This document shows, one piece after another, positions 1 through 6,230 of a DNA stretch of 11,464 nt. Source of the DNA: Opitutaceae bacterium (lineage in GTDB: Bacteria > Verrucomicrobiota > Verrucomicrobiia > Opitutales > Opitutaceae). The translations under genes were made by a program, and so were the position numbers. Positions within the stretch are counted from its first letter, which is position 1. Each line of letters opens with the position of its first letter. Below the pieces are notes generated by a model, which saw only the letters and a list, made by a program, of their open reading frames with translations, did no database searches and was not told the origin of the DNA. The stretch lies in contig JAHFTI010000077.1 of NCBI GenBank assembly GCA_023265535.1, forward strand, positions 1-11,464, written 5' to 3'.

Positions 1-958
1 CGAGGCCTCGGTGCCGAAGGCGAGCGGCTTCGTGGTGCGCGAGCTTTCCGAGATCACGAGCAACTGGCGCGCCAACATGTCGCTGGGCGAGTACCTGCGC
101 AAGTACGGCATCCCCGGTATCAGCGAGGTGGATACACGTGCGCTGACCAAGAAGCTGCGCGTGGATGGCGCGATGAAGTGCTGCCTGAGCACGCTGCCGA
201 TCACCGCCGAGGAGGCCGTGCAACGCGCTCGCTCCTGGCAGGACATGGCCGGCAGCGACTACGTGAAGGACGTGACGGCCAAGCAACCCTACCGCTGGCT
301 GGCCGAGGCCTCCTCGAACCACAACACGGCCTACCTGCCGGTGGGCACCACCTTCGGCACGCCCGTGACGCCCAAGCACAAGTTCAAGGTCGCGGCCTTC
401 GACTTCGGCGCCAAGTACACCATTTTCCGCAAGCTCGTGCGCCATGGCTTCGACGTGATGGTCTTCCCGGCCACCGCCACCGCCGAGGAGATCCGCGAGC
501 ACAACGTCGACTGCGTCTTCCTCTCGAACGGTCCCGGTGATCCGGCCGCGCTGCCCTACATCCACAAGACGGTGACGGCGCTGCTGCCGCACTACCCGAC
601 CTTCGGCATCTGCCTCGGGCACCAGATGGTCACGCACGCGATCGGCGGCACGACCTTCAAGCTGAAGTTCGGCCACCGCGGCGGCAACCAGCCCGTGAAG
701 AACATCGAGACGGGCAAGGTCTCGATCACGGCGCAGAACCACGGCTTCGCGACGGACCCGGACAGCATCGTGCGCGGCGGCGGCATCGTCACCGAGATCA
801 ACCTCAACGACAACACGGTCGAGGGCCTGCGCCACAAGACGCTTCCCGTCTTCAGCGTGCAGTACCATCCCGAGGCGGCCCCCGGCCCGAACGACGCCGA
901 CCCGCTCTTCCTGGACTTCTACCGCCTGGTCGAGGCCCGCAAGGCCGGCAAGATCTGA
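1..958 (+). CDS. carA: Carbamoyl-phosphate synthase small (glutaminase) subunit, 5' end missing
   Basis: This is the glutamine amidotransferase subunit of carbamoyl-phosphate synthase. It hydrolyses glutamine and passes ammonia to CarB to make carbamoyl phosphate for arginine and pyrimidine synthesis in the cytoplasm. The frame is open to the left edge, so the true start lies upstream and the GTG at 11 should not be taken as the start. About 318 residues are visible; full-length CarA is usually 370-390, so roughly 60-70 N-terminal residues are missing. The first part is the CarA N-terminal domain (GIPGISEVDTRALTKKLR). The class I amidotransferase domain follows, with the nucleophile Cys in GICLGHQ (codon 611-613), the GHRGGNQPVKN loop, AQNHGFA, and the catalytic His/Glu in QYHPEA (codons 866-868 and 872-874). 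It ends at a TGA followed by a terminator, so carB is not co-transcribed downstream. Identification is secure. Confidence 0.97.
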   Translation, partial: EASVPKASGFVVRELSEITSNWRANMSLGEYLRKYGIPGISEVDTRALTKKLRVDGAMKCCLSTLPITAEEAVQRARSWQDMAGSDYVKDVTAKQPYRWLAEASSNHNTAYLPVGTTFGTPVTPKHKFKVAAFDFGAKYTIFRKLVRHGFDVMVFPATATAEEIREHNVDCVFLSNGPGDPAALPYIHKTVTALLPHYPTFGICLGHQMVTHAIGGTTFKLKFGHRGGNQPVKNIETGKVSITAQNHGFATDPDSIVRGGGIVTEINLNDNTVEGLRHKTLPVFSVQYHPEAAPGPNDADPLFLDFYRLVEARKAGKI

Positions 959-988
959 GGCGGGCATAGGATTGCCCCCTTTGGCAAG

Positions 989-1016
989 ACGCGCTCCCGC
1001 CCGGGGCGCGTTTTTT
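989..1016 (+). terminator. Intrinsic terminator after carA
   Basis: ACGCGC (989-994) pairs with GCGCGT (1006-1011). The stem extends inward as CCC (996-998) with GGG (1003-1005) around a GCCC loop, leaving one unpaired T at 995. A run of six T (1011-1016) follows at once. It starts 30 bp after the carA stop, which is the normal position and shape for a Rho-independent terminator reading rightward. It argues that the next gene has its own promoter. Confidence 0.88.
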
Positions 1017-1068
1017 GTTGCACGAGCGGGTTTGCATGGGGCCGGGGCATCGCTATTTCCAAAGGGCG

Positions 1069-3057
1069 ATGCGCAGCATCCCCACGCCCATGCACAGGCC
1101 CGCACCCCGGCCCACCCGCCCTGAAGGGGCGCGGCGTCTGCTGAGCGGAGTGTTCGCGTTCGGCGTAGGGCTGGCCTCGGCGCTGGGTGAGGCCGGCCTG
1201 GAACCAGCGGCCCCGGCTGCTGGCGGGACAAAGGAGCTGGGCACCGCCACACCCCAGGTCGCCCCGGCGCGCCTGCGCAGGACGGAGAGTTTTCTCGGCA
1301 TCCATTTCGATTTCCACGCGGGCCCGAACGCCACGGAGGTGGGCAGGCACACCACGCCGGAGATGATCGAGACGATCATCAGGCACGCCCGACCGGACTA
1401 CATCCAGATCGATGGCAAGGGCCACAAAGGCCTCTCAAGCTACCCCACCCTCGTGGGCAACCGCGCCCCCGGCTTCGTCGGCGACCCTCTGCGCACCTGG
1501 CGCGAGGTGACGGCACGTCATGGTGTGGCGCTGTACCTGCACTACTCGGGCGTCTGGGACAACGAGGCGCTGCGGCTCCATCCCGACTGGGCGGTGACCG
1601 GGGCCGACGGCAGCCGGGATCCGAATGCGGTATCACCCTTCAGCCCCTACGACCGGAAGCTGCTCGTGCCGCAGCTGCGCGAGCTGGCGGGAAGCTACGG
1701 GCTGGACGGGGCCTGGGTCGACGGCGAGTGCTGGGTGGCGCAGCCCGACTATGGTGAGGCGGCTGCGAAGGCCTTCGGGGCGGCCACGGGGGCAACGACG
1801 CTGCCGCGCACGCCGGGGCAGCCGCACTGGGAGGAATTCCTGGAGTTCAACCGTCAGGCCTTCCGCGACCACGTGGCGTATTACCTGCGCGAACTCAAGG
1901 CGAGCCACCCGGAGTTCCAGCTCACGAGCAACTGGGCCTACAGCGACTACATGGCGGAGCCCGTGCGGCTGCCGCTGGACTTCCTCTCGGGGGATCTCTC
2001 GCCCGAGGACAGCGTGAACTCGGCCCGCCTCTCGGCGCGTTACCTCGCACAGCAGGGCAAGCCCTGGGACCTCATGGCCTGGAGCTTCGTGCGCGTGCCC
2101 GACAAGGACGGCCGCGCCCTCAAGAGCGCAGTGCAGCTGCAACGCGAGGCGGCGCTGGTGGTGGCGCTGGGCGGCGGCTTCCAGACCTATTTCAGACAGC
2201 GACGCGACGGCTCCATCTTCACCGAGCAGATGCCGCTCGCGGGCGAGGTGGCACGTTTCGCGCGGGCGCGGCAGGCCTTCAGCCACGGCGGCAGGCCCGT
2301 GCCGCAGATCGCGCTGCTGCTCTCGACACCGGGCCATTACCGGCGCACGCAGGCCCTGTTCCAACGCTCGCTTTCTCCGCTGTCGGGCCTGCTGGAGGCG
2401 CTCACGGAGAGCAGGTGCGCCGTGGACGTGGTGAGCGAGCACCACCTGCAGGGGCGGTTGGCAGACTGGCCCCTGGTCGTGGTGCCCGACTGGGAGGTGG
2501 TGGAGCCGCGTTTCCGCGACGAGCTCCAAGCCCACGTGCGGGACGGCGGACGCCTGCTGCTGGTGGGACGCGGGCCGCTCGCGCTCTACCGCGCCGAGCT
2601 CGGCGAACGCCCCGAGGGGGAGCGCAAGGCCAGCCTGCACGTGCTGGGCAAGGGCCTGGTCGCGGTGCTGCCCTTCGATGCGGGCACGGAATACCAGGAG
2701 CGGCACGAGGAAACGCTTCGCGCGCAGCTGGCGAGCCTGGTGACGCGACTCTTTCCGGAACCCCTTGCCGAACTCGAGGGCAGCCCCGCGCTCGAACTCA
2801 TCCCGATGCGCAGCAGGGACGGCCTGCTGACCGTGCACCTGGTCAACGTGTCAGGCCCCCATCGCAGCCAGACGCTCATCGACACCATCGAGCCCGTGGG
2901 CCCGTGCGTCCTGAGGCTGCGTCTCGAGCGCAGGCCCGCCGCGCTGCGCCTGCTGCCCGGTGAGCAGGCCCTGGACTTCGAGTACGCGGACGGCATCGCA
3001 CGCGTGCGGGTGCCCGCGATCGCGGTGCATGCGGCAGTGCAGGTGGTTGGGAAGTAA
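1069..3057 (+). CDS. Putative exported glycoside hydrolase-like TIM-barrel protein, three-domain
   Basis: No exact family is recognised. From the ATG at 1069 the product has 662 residues. A basic N-terminus and a hydrophobic stretch (about 24-38, ending near ASA) look like a Sec signal peptide, so the protein is probably periplasmic or secreted. Residues about 70-405 resemble an (alpha/beta)8 glycosidase barrel: GIHFDFH, DYIQIDGKGH, ALYLHYSGVWD and GLDGAWVDGECW. The last has Asp218 and Glu220 in the position typical of a strand-end catalytic acid in GH29-like and related barrels. Residues about 410-540 look like the glutaminase-like (trimerisation-type) domain of some beta-galactosidases (PQIALLLSTPGHY, WPLVVVPDWEVV, GGRLLLVGRGP). 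The C-terminus is predicted beta (LLTVHLVNVSGP). The start is uncertain: an ATG at 1036 is in frame, AAAGGG at 1061-1066 sits too close to 1069 for a good ribosome site, and the ATG at 1090 also keeps the signal peptide. An in-frame TTG at 1015 lies in the carA terminator and is unlikely. It stands alone, with a terminator before it and an opposing gene after it. Carbohydrate substrate unknown. Confidence 0.6.
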   Translation: MRSIPTPMHRPAPRPTRPEGARRLLSGVFAFGVGLASALGEAGLEPAAPAAGGTKELGTATPQVAPARLRRTESFLGIHFDFHAGPNATEVGRHTTPEMIETIIRHARPDYIQIDGKGHKGLSSYPTLVGNRAPGFVGDPLRTWREVTARHGVALYLHYSGVWDNEALRLHPDWAVTGADGSRDPNAVSPFSPYDRKLLVPQLRELAGSYGLDGAWVDGECWVAQPDYGEAAAKAFGAATGATTLPRTPGQPHWEEFLEFNRQAFRDHVAYYLRELKASHPEFQLTSNWAYSDYMAEPVRLPLDFLSGDLSPEDSVNSARLSARYLAQQGKPWDLMAWSFVRVPDKDGRALKSAVQLQREAALVVALGGGFQTYFRQRRDGSIFTEQMPLAGEVARFARARQAFSHGGRPVPQIALLLSTPGHYRRTQALFQRSLSPLSGLLEALTESRCAVDVVSEHHLQGRLADWPLVVVPDWEVVEPRFRDELQAHVRDGGRLLLVGRGPLALYRAELGERPEGERKASLHVLGKGLVAVLPFDAGTEYQERHEETLRAQLASLVTRLFPEPLAELEGSPALELIPMRSRDGLLTVHLVNVSGPHRSQTLIDTIEPVGPCVLRLRLERRPAALRLLPGEQALDFEYADGIARVRVPAIAVHAAVQVVGK

Positions 3058-3135
3058 GCCCCTCGACGCTGCTCGGGGCCTTAGGGGCTTATGGCTCGGG
3101 ACTTCACTCGGAGGCCCCTCGGCTCCGCTCGGGGC
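3055..3135. repeat. Two copies of a 22-bp GC-rich palindromic element with nested inverted repeats
   Basis: Two 22-base elements, 3058-3079 and 3114-3135, are identical at 19 of 22 positions. Each begins GCCCCTCG, ends CGCTCGGGGC or TGCTCGGGGC, and can fold with GCCCC pairing to GGGGC. Around the first copy, TAAGCCCC (3055-3062, which includes the stop codon of the upstream gene) is a perfect inverted match to GGGGCTTA (3084-3091). It can also pair with GGGGcCTTA (3075-3083) by bulging one C. No T-run follows, so this is not a standard intrinsic terminator. It could be a REP-like element or a transcript-end hairpin between convergent genes. Confidence 0.65.
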
Positions 3136-3186
3136 AGGTCTCAGGAACTTCGCCCGTTGACATGTCTGTATCCACGGCCTGGATAC

Positions 3187-3930
3187 TCAGCCCAGGACGG
3201 CCTCGAACTTCTCGGCGTCCTCGGGCGTGTCGACGCCGATGGTCGGGTCCTCGGTGGTGCCGACGGCGATGTCGAAACCGTTCTCCAGCACGCGCAGCTG
3301 CTCCAGCTTCTCGATGCGCTCGTAGCGGCCCATGGGCAGCGTGGCGAAGCGGGCCAGCAGGTCGGCCTTGTAGGCATAGAGGCCGAGGTGGCGCTGGCAG
3401 GGATTGGCGGCAACCCAGGCGTCGTCGACCTTGCCGCCGAGGTCGCGGGCGTAGGGCAGCGGCGAGCGGGAGAAGGTGAGTGCGCGCCCGTCGTTGCGGA
3501 CGACGACCTTGACCTGGTTGGGGTTGAGGAAATCGGCGGCGAGGCGGAAGGGGGTCGAAAGGGTCGCCATGGCCACGGGACCGGTGATGAGCTCGCCGAG
3601 CAGGCGCAACTGGGAACCGCTCACCAGGGGTTCGTCCGCCTGCACATTGATGACATAATCAGCGCCAATGGAGCGATTTGCCTCGGCAATGCGGTCGGTG
3701 CCACTCTGGTGGTCGGGGCTGGTGGCGATGGTGTGAAAGCCGGCGGCCTCGAGAGGTTCCGCGAGCAGGGGGTGGTCGACGGCGAAATGCAGCGGGATGC
3801 CCGGGGCCTGCTCGGCGATGCGCTGGGCCACCCAGAGGACCAAGGGACGGCCCTTGATGCGATGTAAGAGCTTGCGGGGAAAACGGGTGGATTCGAGACG
3901 GCAGGGGACAATGATGGCGGTCTTGGGCAT
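3187..3930 (-). CDS. kdsB: 3-deoxy-manno-octulosonate cytidylyltransferase (CMP-KDO synthetase)
   Basis: The enzyme activates KDO with CTP to give CMP-KDO, the donor for the inner core of lipopolysaccharide, in the cytoplasm. The 247-residue length matches the family (about 245-255). Visible motifs are the N-terminal nucleotide-binding segment IIVPCRLESTRFPRKLL (7-22), HQSGTDRIAEA (74-84), NVQADEPLV (95-103) with the metal-binding Asp99, FSRSPLPY (153-160), RHLGLYAY (180-187), EKLEQLRVLENG (207-218) and the C-terminal VDTPEDAEKFEAVL with Asp234. The second position after Gln in NVQ-x-DEP is Ala where Gly is more usual, a mild substitution. The start at 3930 is set by the conserved N-terminus; I see no Shine-Dalgarno. 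It diverges from the HPr gene across 57 bp and converges on the glycosidase-like gene. A 6-bp hairpin (3168-3186, GTATCC/GGATAC) begins at its stop, without a U-run. Confidence 0.96.
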   Translation of the reverse strand: MPKTAIIVPCRLESTRFPRKLLHRIKGRPLVLWVAQRIAEQAPGIPLHFAVDHPLLAEPLEAAGFHTIATSPDHQSGTDRIAEANRSIGADYVINVQADEPLVSGSQLRLLGELITGPVAMATLSTPFRLAADFLNPNQVKVVVRNDGRALTFSRSPLPYARDLGGKVDDAWVAANPCQRHLGLYAYKADLLARFATLPMGRYERIEKLEQLRVLENGFDIAVGTTEDPTIGVDTPEDAEKFEAVLG

Positions 3931-3975
3931 GGGTGGAAATTGGTGAGACGGTTTTAGGGTTGCAAGCCGGGCCTC

Positions 3976-3982
3976 GGGAGGA
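3976..3982 (+). promoter_or_regulatory. Ribosome binding site that sets the HPr start
   Basis: GGGAGGA lies five bases before the ATG at 3988, the best Shine-Dalgarno in the window. It favours 3988 over the in-frame ATG at 4009, which has no comparable site and would give a protein nearer the usual HPr length. Confidence 0.7.
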
Positions 3983-3987
3983 AACTT

Positions 3988-4311
3988 ATGAATTGCCTAA
4001 ATCCCTCCATGGACAAATCCGACACTTCATCCGCCGCAGCCCAGCAGCTCTCCAGGGAGCTCGTTGTGCAGAACAAGATGGGCATCCACGCCCGTCCTGC
4101 GGCCATGATCGTGCGCATCACCAACAAGTTCAAATCCGACGTCTTCGTCGAGAAGGACGAGGAGCAGGTCAACGGCAAGAGCATCATGGGTCTCATGATG
4201 CTGGCCGCGGGCAAGGGTTCGAAGGTGAAGTTCCTCGCCAAGGGTGAGGACGCCCTGGCGATGCTCAACGAGCTCGAGGCGCTGTTCTCGAGGAAGTTCG
4301 ACGAGGCCTGA
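3988..4311 (+). CDS. ptsH: HPr family phosphocarrier protein
   Basis: HPr is a small cytoplasmic phosphocarrier that takes phosphate from PTS Enzyme I on a histidine and can also be phosphorylated on a serine by HPr kinase. The product has 107 residues against about 85-90 in classical HPr, the difference being an N-terminal extension of about 20 residues rich in Ser, Ala and Asp. The active-site motif is GIHARPA with His34, and NGKSIMGLMMLAAGKGS contains Ser65; their spacing of 31 equals that of His15 and Ser46 in the classical protein. The rest of the fold (VFVEKDEEQVNGKS, VKFLAKGEDALAMLNELEALF) is complete. Having both sites suggests regulation by HPr kinase/phosphorylase as well as PTS phosphotransfer. 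No Enzyme I or Enzyme II gene is in the window, so sugar PTS and nitrogen-type regulatory roles cannot be told apart. It diverges from kdsB and converges on tatD, with only 22 bp between stops. Confidence 0.94.
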   Translation: MNCLNPSMDKSDTSSAAAQQLSRELVVQNKMGIHARPAAMIVRITNKFKSDVFVEKDEEQVNGKSIMGLMMLAAGKGSKVKFLAKGEDALAMLNELEALFSRKFDEA

Positions 4312-4333
4312 GCCCTTTCGGCTCCGAAGCTGT

Positions 4334-5134
4334 TCAGCCCAGCCTGTAGAAGGCGCGGGCGTTGCGCGTGCTCACCGCCGCGAGTTCGTCGAAGGAAACG
4401 GAGAAGACGGTGGCGGAAAACTCCGCCGTGTGGCGCAGGTAGGCGGGCTCATTGGGTTTCCCGCGATGGGGCATGGGCGTGAGGTAGGGCGCATCCGTCT
4501 CAAGCATGAAACGCGAAAGGCCCTGCAGGCGCGCCGCCTGGCGCACGTTGTCCGCACTCTTGTAGGTCAGCACTCCCGTGAAGGAGCCGAAGCCGCCGCG
4601 GCGCACAAGTTCCGCCATCTCCGCCTCGTTCTCCGTGAAGCAATGGAAGACCACGCGCGACCAGTCCACACCCGAGGCATCGACCATCTCCACGCATTCG
4701 GCGAAGGCGCCGCGCGAATGGACCACGAGCGGGCAGCCGAGGCGGCGCGTGAGCTCGAGCTGCGCGGCGAAGGCGGCGCGCTGCCAGCGGAAAATCCGCT
4801 CGGCGGCGGCGGCATCGTCCTTGGGCAAGTGGAAGCGGTCCAGCCCCGTCTCGCCGAGAGCCACCGGCGGTGTCTCGTGCTCCCAGAAGGATTCCAGGGT
4901 GGCCAGGTCCTCGCTCCAGCGCTCCCCCACGGAGCAGGGATGAAGGCCCGCGGTGTAATGCACAAAACCCGGGTTGTCGCGGGCGATGCCACGGTAGAGG
5001 TCCCAGTCCTCCGGCCCGGTGCCGATCGTCACAAGGGCCTCGAGTCCGGCCTCGCGTGAGCGGGCCAGGATCCCGGGGAGCTGTCCCTTGCGGGCAAAGG
5101 ATTCGAGGTGGGTGTGGGTGTCGATGAGGCCCAT
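4334..5134 (-). CDS. tatD: TatD-family metal-dependent hydrolase (putative 3'-5' DNase)
   Basis: TatD proteins are cytoplasmic metal-dependent TIM-barrel hydrolases. Characterised members act as DNases in nucleic acid turnover or repair and some as D-aminoacyl-tRNA deacylases. The 266 residues match the YcfH/TatD size. Metal ligands are in place: His7 and His9 in DTHTHLE, Glu95 in ALGETGLD, His139 in VVHSRGA, His164 in VFHCFTE and Asp214 in LETDAPYLTP. The frame stays open to an ATG at 5182, but that codon is inside the stem of a transcription terminator and the extra 16 residues (MHFLAPRFFCPDF...) are unlike the family. The start at 5134 gives the canonical MGLIDTHTHLE. There is no clear ribosome site (CTGTCTCC precedes the ATG). 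It follows the DUF4097 gene on the same strand with the terminator between. The exact substrate cannot be read from sequence. Confidence 0.94.
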   Translation of the reverse strand: MGLIDTHTHLESFARKGQLPGILARSREAGLEALVTIGTGPEDWDLYRGIARDNPGFVHYTAGLHPCSVGERWSEDLATLESFWEHETPPVALGETGLDRFHLPKDDAAAAERIFRWQRAAFAAQLELTRRLGCPLVVHSRGAFAECVEMVDASGVDWSRVVFHCFTENEAEMAELVRRGGFGSFTGVLTYKSADNVRQAARLQGLSRFMLETDAPYLTPMPHRGKPNEPAYLRHTAEFSATVFSVSFDELAAVSTRNARAFYRLG

Positions 5135-5154
5135 GGAGACAGGAAAATCGGGGC

Positions 5155-5187
5155 AAAAAAAACGCGGTGCAAGAAAATGCACCGCGT
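5155..5187 (-). terminator. Strong intrinsic terminator between the DUF4097 gene and tatD
   Basis: On the minus strand ACGCGGTGCA (5187-5178) and TGCACCGCGT (5171-5162) form a perfect 10-bp stem around a six-base TTTTCT loop. Eight consecutive U follow (opposite A 5155-5162, the first belonging to the stem). It lies 28 bp after the stop of the DUF4097 gene. Its U-run ends only 20 bp before the tatD ATG, so it sits in the tatD leader. Confidence 0.93.
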
Positions 5188-5215
5188 CCCTGGAATGGGA
5201 AAACTGCGCCGGGCT

Positions 5216-6181
5216 TCAGTCGGTGGCGGTGTCGGCCATGATCGAGATGGAGCCGCCGCTGGCGCGGGCCTCGATGAGCGCGCCGCCGCCGTTGAGCGAA
5301 CCCGTGAAGCGGCTCTTGCCGAGGGCGCCCGCGGTCGCGGAAAGCGGGAGGCTGTCCTTCACGCAAACGACCTTGCCAAAGAGGGAGGCACGCAACTCCA
5401 GCGAGGCGGCGCTCCGCTTGTCGAGGGTGAGGATGATGTTGCCGCCGCCTGTGCGAAGCGTGGCGGGGGTGGAGAGCGGATGGCGGAAGCCGACGGCAAG
5501 GTCGGCGCCGCTGGTCTCTGCCTTGATGCCACGGCAGGAGGGGGCCGCCTCGATCTCGCCGCCATGTCCGTACACATCGGCGAGGCCGCCCACGGGACCG
5601 ACACGGAACTCGCCGCTCACGCAGCGCAGCTTCAGGTCGCCCGTGCAGTGGGAAATGATGATGTCGCTGTAATCACTCTCGGCCTCGATCGAGCCTTCGA
5701 CGCCGCGGAAGAAGATGATGCCCGAGGTGGTGCGCGCCTTCATGATGCCCTTCATGCGGGCGACGGTGATGCTGCCGTCACGCGTGGACAGATCGAGGTT
5801 CGAATGGCGCGGCACGACGATCGTGAGGGCCAGCTTGACGGGCGGCCAATTCTCGAAGGTCCAGTGGATGTCGCTGCCGTAGTCGGCAGTCACGTCGACC
5901 TGCGCACCCGAACGCTGCATGCCGATGCGAAGCTTGGAATGGATGCGGTCTGCATCCTGCTCGGTCTCCACCTCGTAGACGGCACGGATGGTGGCGCGGA
6001 TTTCGGGGACGTCGTCCGTGAGGATATCGATGCTGCCACTGAACAGCTCCGCCCTGAGACGGATCAATTCGGAATCGGTCACGGGGAACTTTTGCTCGTA
6101 GAGGCGGGTGATGGCGGCCGAGGAGGTGGTCGACAAACAGCTAAGGAGCAGGACGATCGGCAGAAGCTGAAATAACCGCAT
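5216..6181 (-). CDS. Exported DUF4097-type beta-repeat protein (putative adhesin-like)
   Basis: The function is not known. The 321-residue protein starts with a clear export signal (MRLFQLLPIVLLLSCLSTTSSA). Either signal peptidase I cleaves after SSA, or LLSC serves as a lipobox and makes it a lipoprotein; the Leu before Ser is a tolerated but non-ideal lipobox residue. The rest is built of short beta-strand repeats with Gly/Ser/Asp turns (LFSGSIDILTDD, STRDGSITVARM, ARTTSGIIFFRG, CVSGEFRVG, LRTGGGNIILTLD, EARASGGSISI), the pattern of DUF4097/DUF2807 beta-helix domains. These are often labelled putative adhesins, though adhesion is rarely shown. Two Cys in the mature part (SHCTGDLKLRC) could pair in the periplasm. 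It follows the exported EEP enzyme by 49 bp on the same strand and probably shares its transcript, which ends at the terminator behind it. The start at 6181 fits the signal peptide; no ribosome site is visible. Confidence 0.75.
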   Translation of the reverse strand: MRLFQLLPIVLLLSCLSTTSSAAITRLYEQKFPVTDSELIRLRAELFSGSIDILTDDVPEIRATIRAVYEVETEQDADRIHSKLRIGMQRSGAQVDVTADYGSDIHWTFENWPPVKLALTIVVPRHSNLDLSTRDGSITVARMKGIMKARTTSGIIFFRGVEGSIEAESDYSDIIISHCTGDLKLRCVSGEFRVGPVGGLADVYGHGGEIEAAPSCRGIKAETSGADLAVGFRHPLSTPATLRTGGGNIILTLDKRSAASLELRASLFGKVVCVKDSLPLSATAGALGKSRFTGSLNGGGALIEARASGGSISIMADTATD

Positions 6182-6230
6182 GATGAAAATTTGCGAAGGC
6201 CGGGGTGGCTACGCAAGAATGGAGTGGGGT

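Noticed and set aside
1015..1068. Extended starts for the glycosidase-like gene at TTG 1015 or ATG 1036.
   Set aside because: 1015 lies in the carA terminator T-run. 1036 would put more than 30 residues before the hydrophobic core of the signal peptide. 1069 or 1090 is more likely, though not proven.
1633..2838. A 401-codon open frame on the minus strand opposite the glycosidase-like gene.
   Set aside because: Its translation is rich in Arg, His, Gln and Leu without motifs. The plus-strand frame has a signal peptide and ordered domain segments.
3168..3186. GTATCC/GGATAC inverted repeat right behind the kdsB stop.
   Set aside because: The stem is only 6 bp and is followed by no U-run, so it is too weak to call a terminator.
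3157..3187. TTGACA at 3157 with a possible -10 box downstream, resembling a rightward promoter.
   Set aside because: It would fire antisense into kdsB and no good -10 box lies at 16-18 bp. Most likely a chance match.
4310..4324. GAGCC/GGCTC hairpin between the convergent HPr and tatD stops.
   Set aside because: The stem is 5 bp with no T-run on either strand; insufficient for a terminator call.
5108..6175. A 355-codon plus-strand frame opposite the DUF4097 gene.
   Set aside because: It has no signal, domain or ribosome site, and it crosses the terminator. The minus-strand frame has a clear signal peptide and regular beta repeats.
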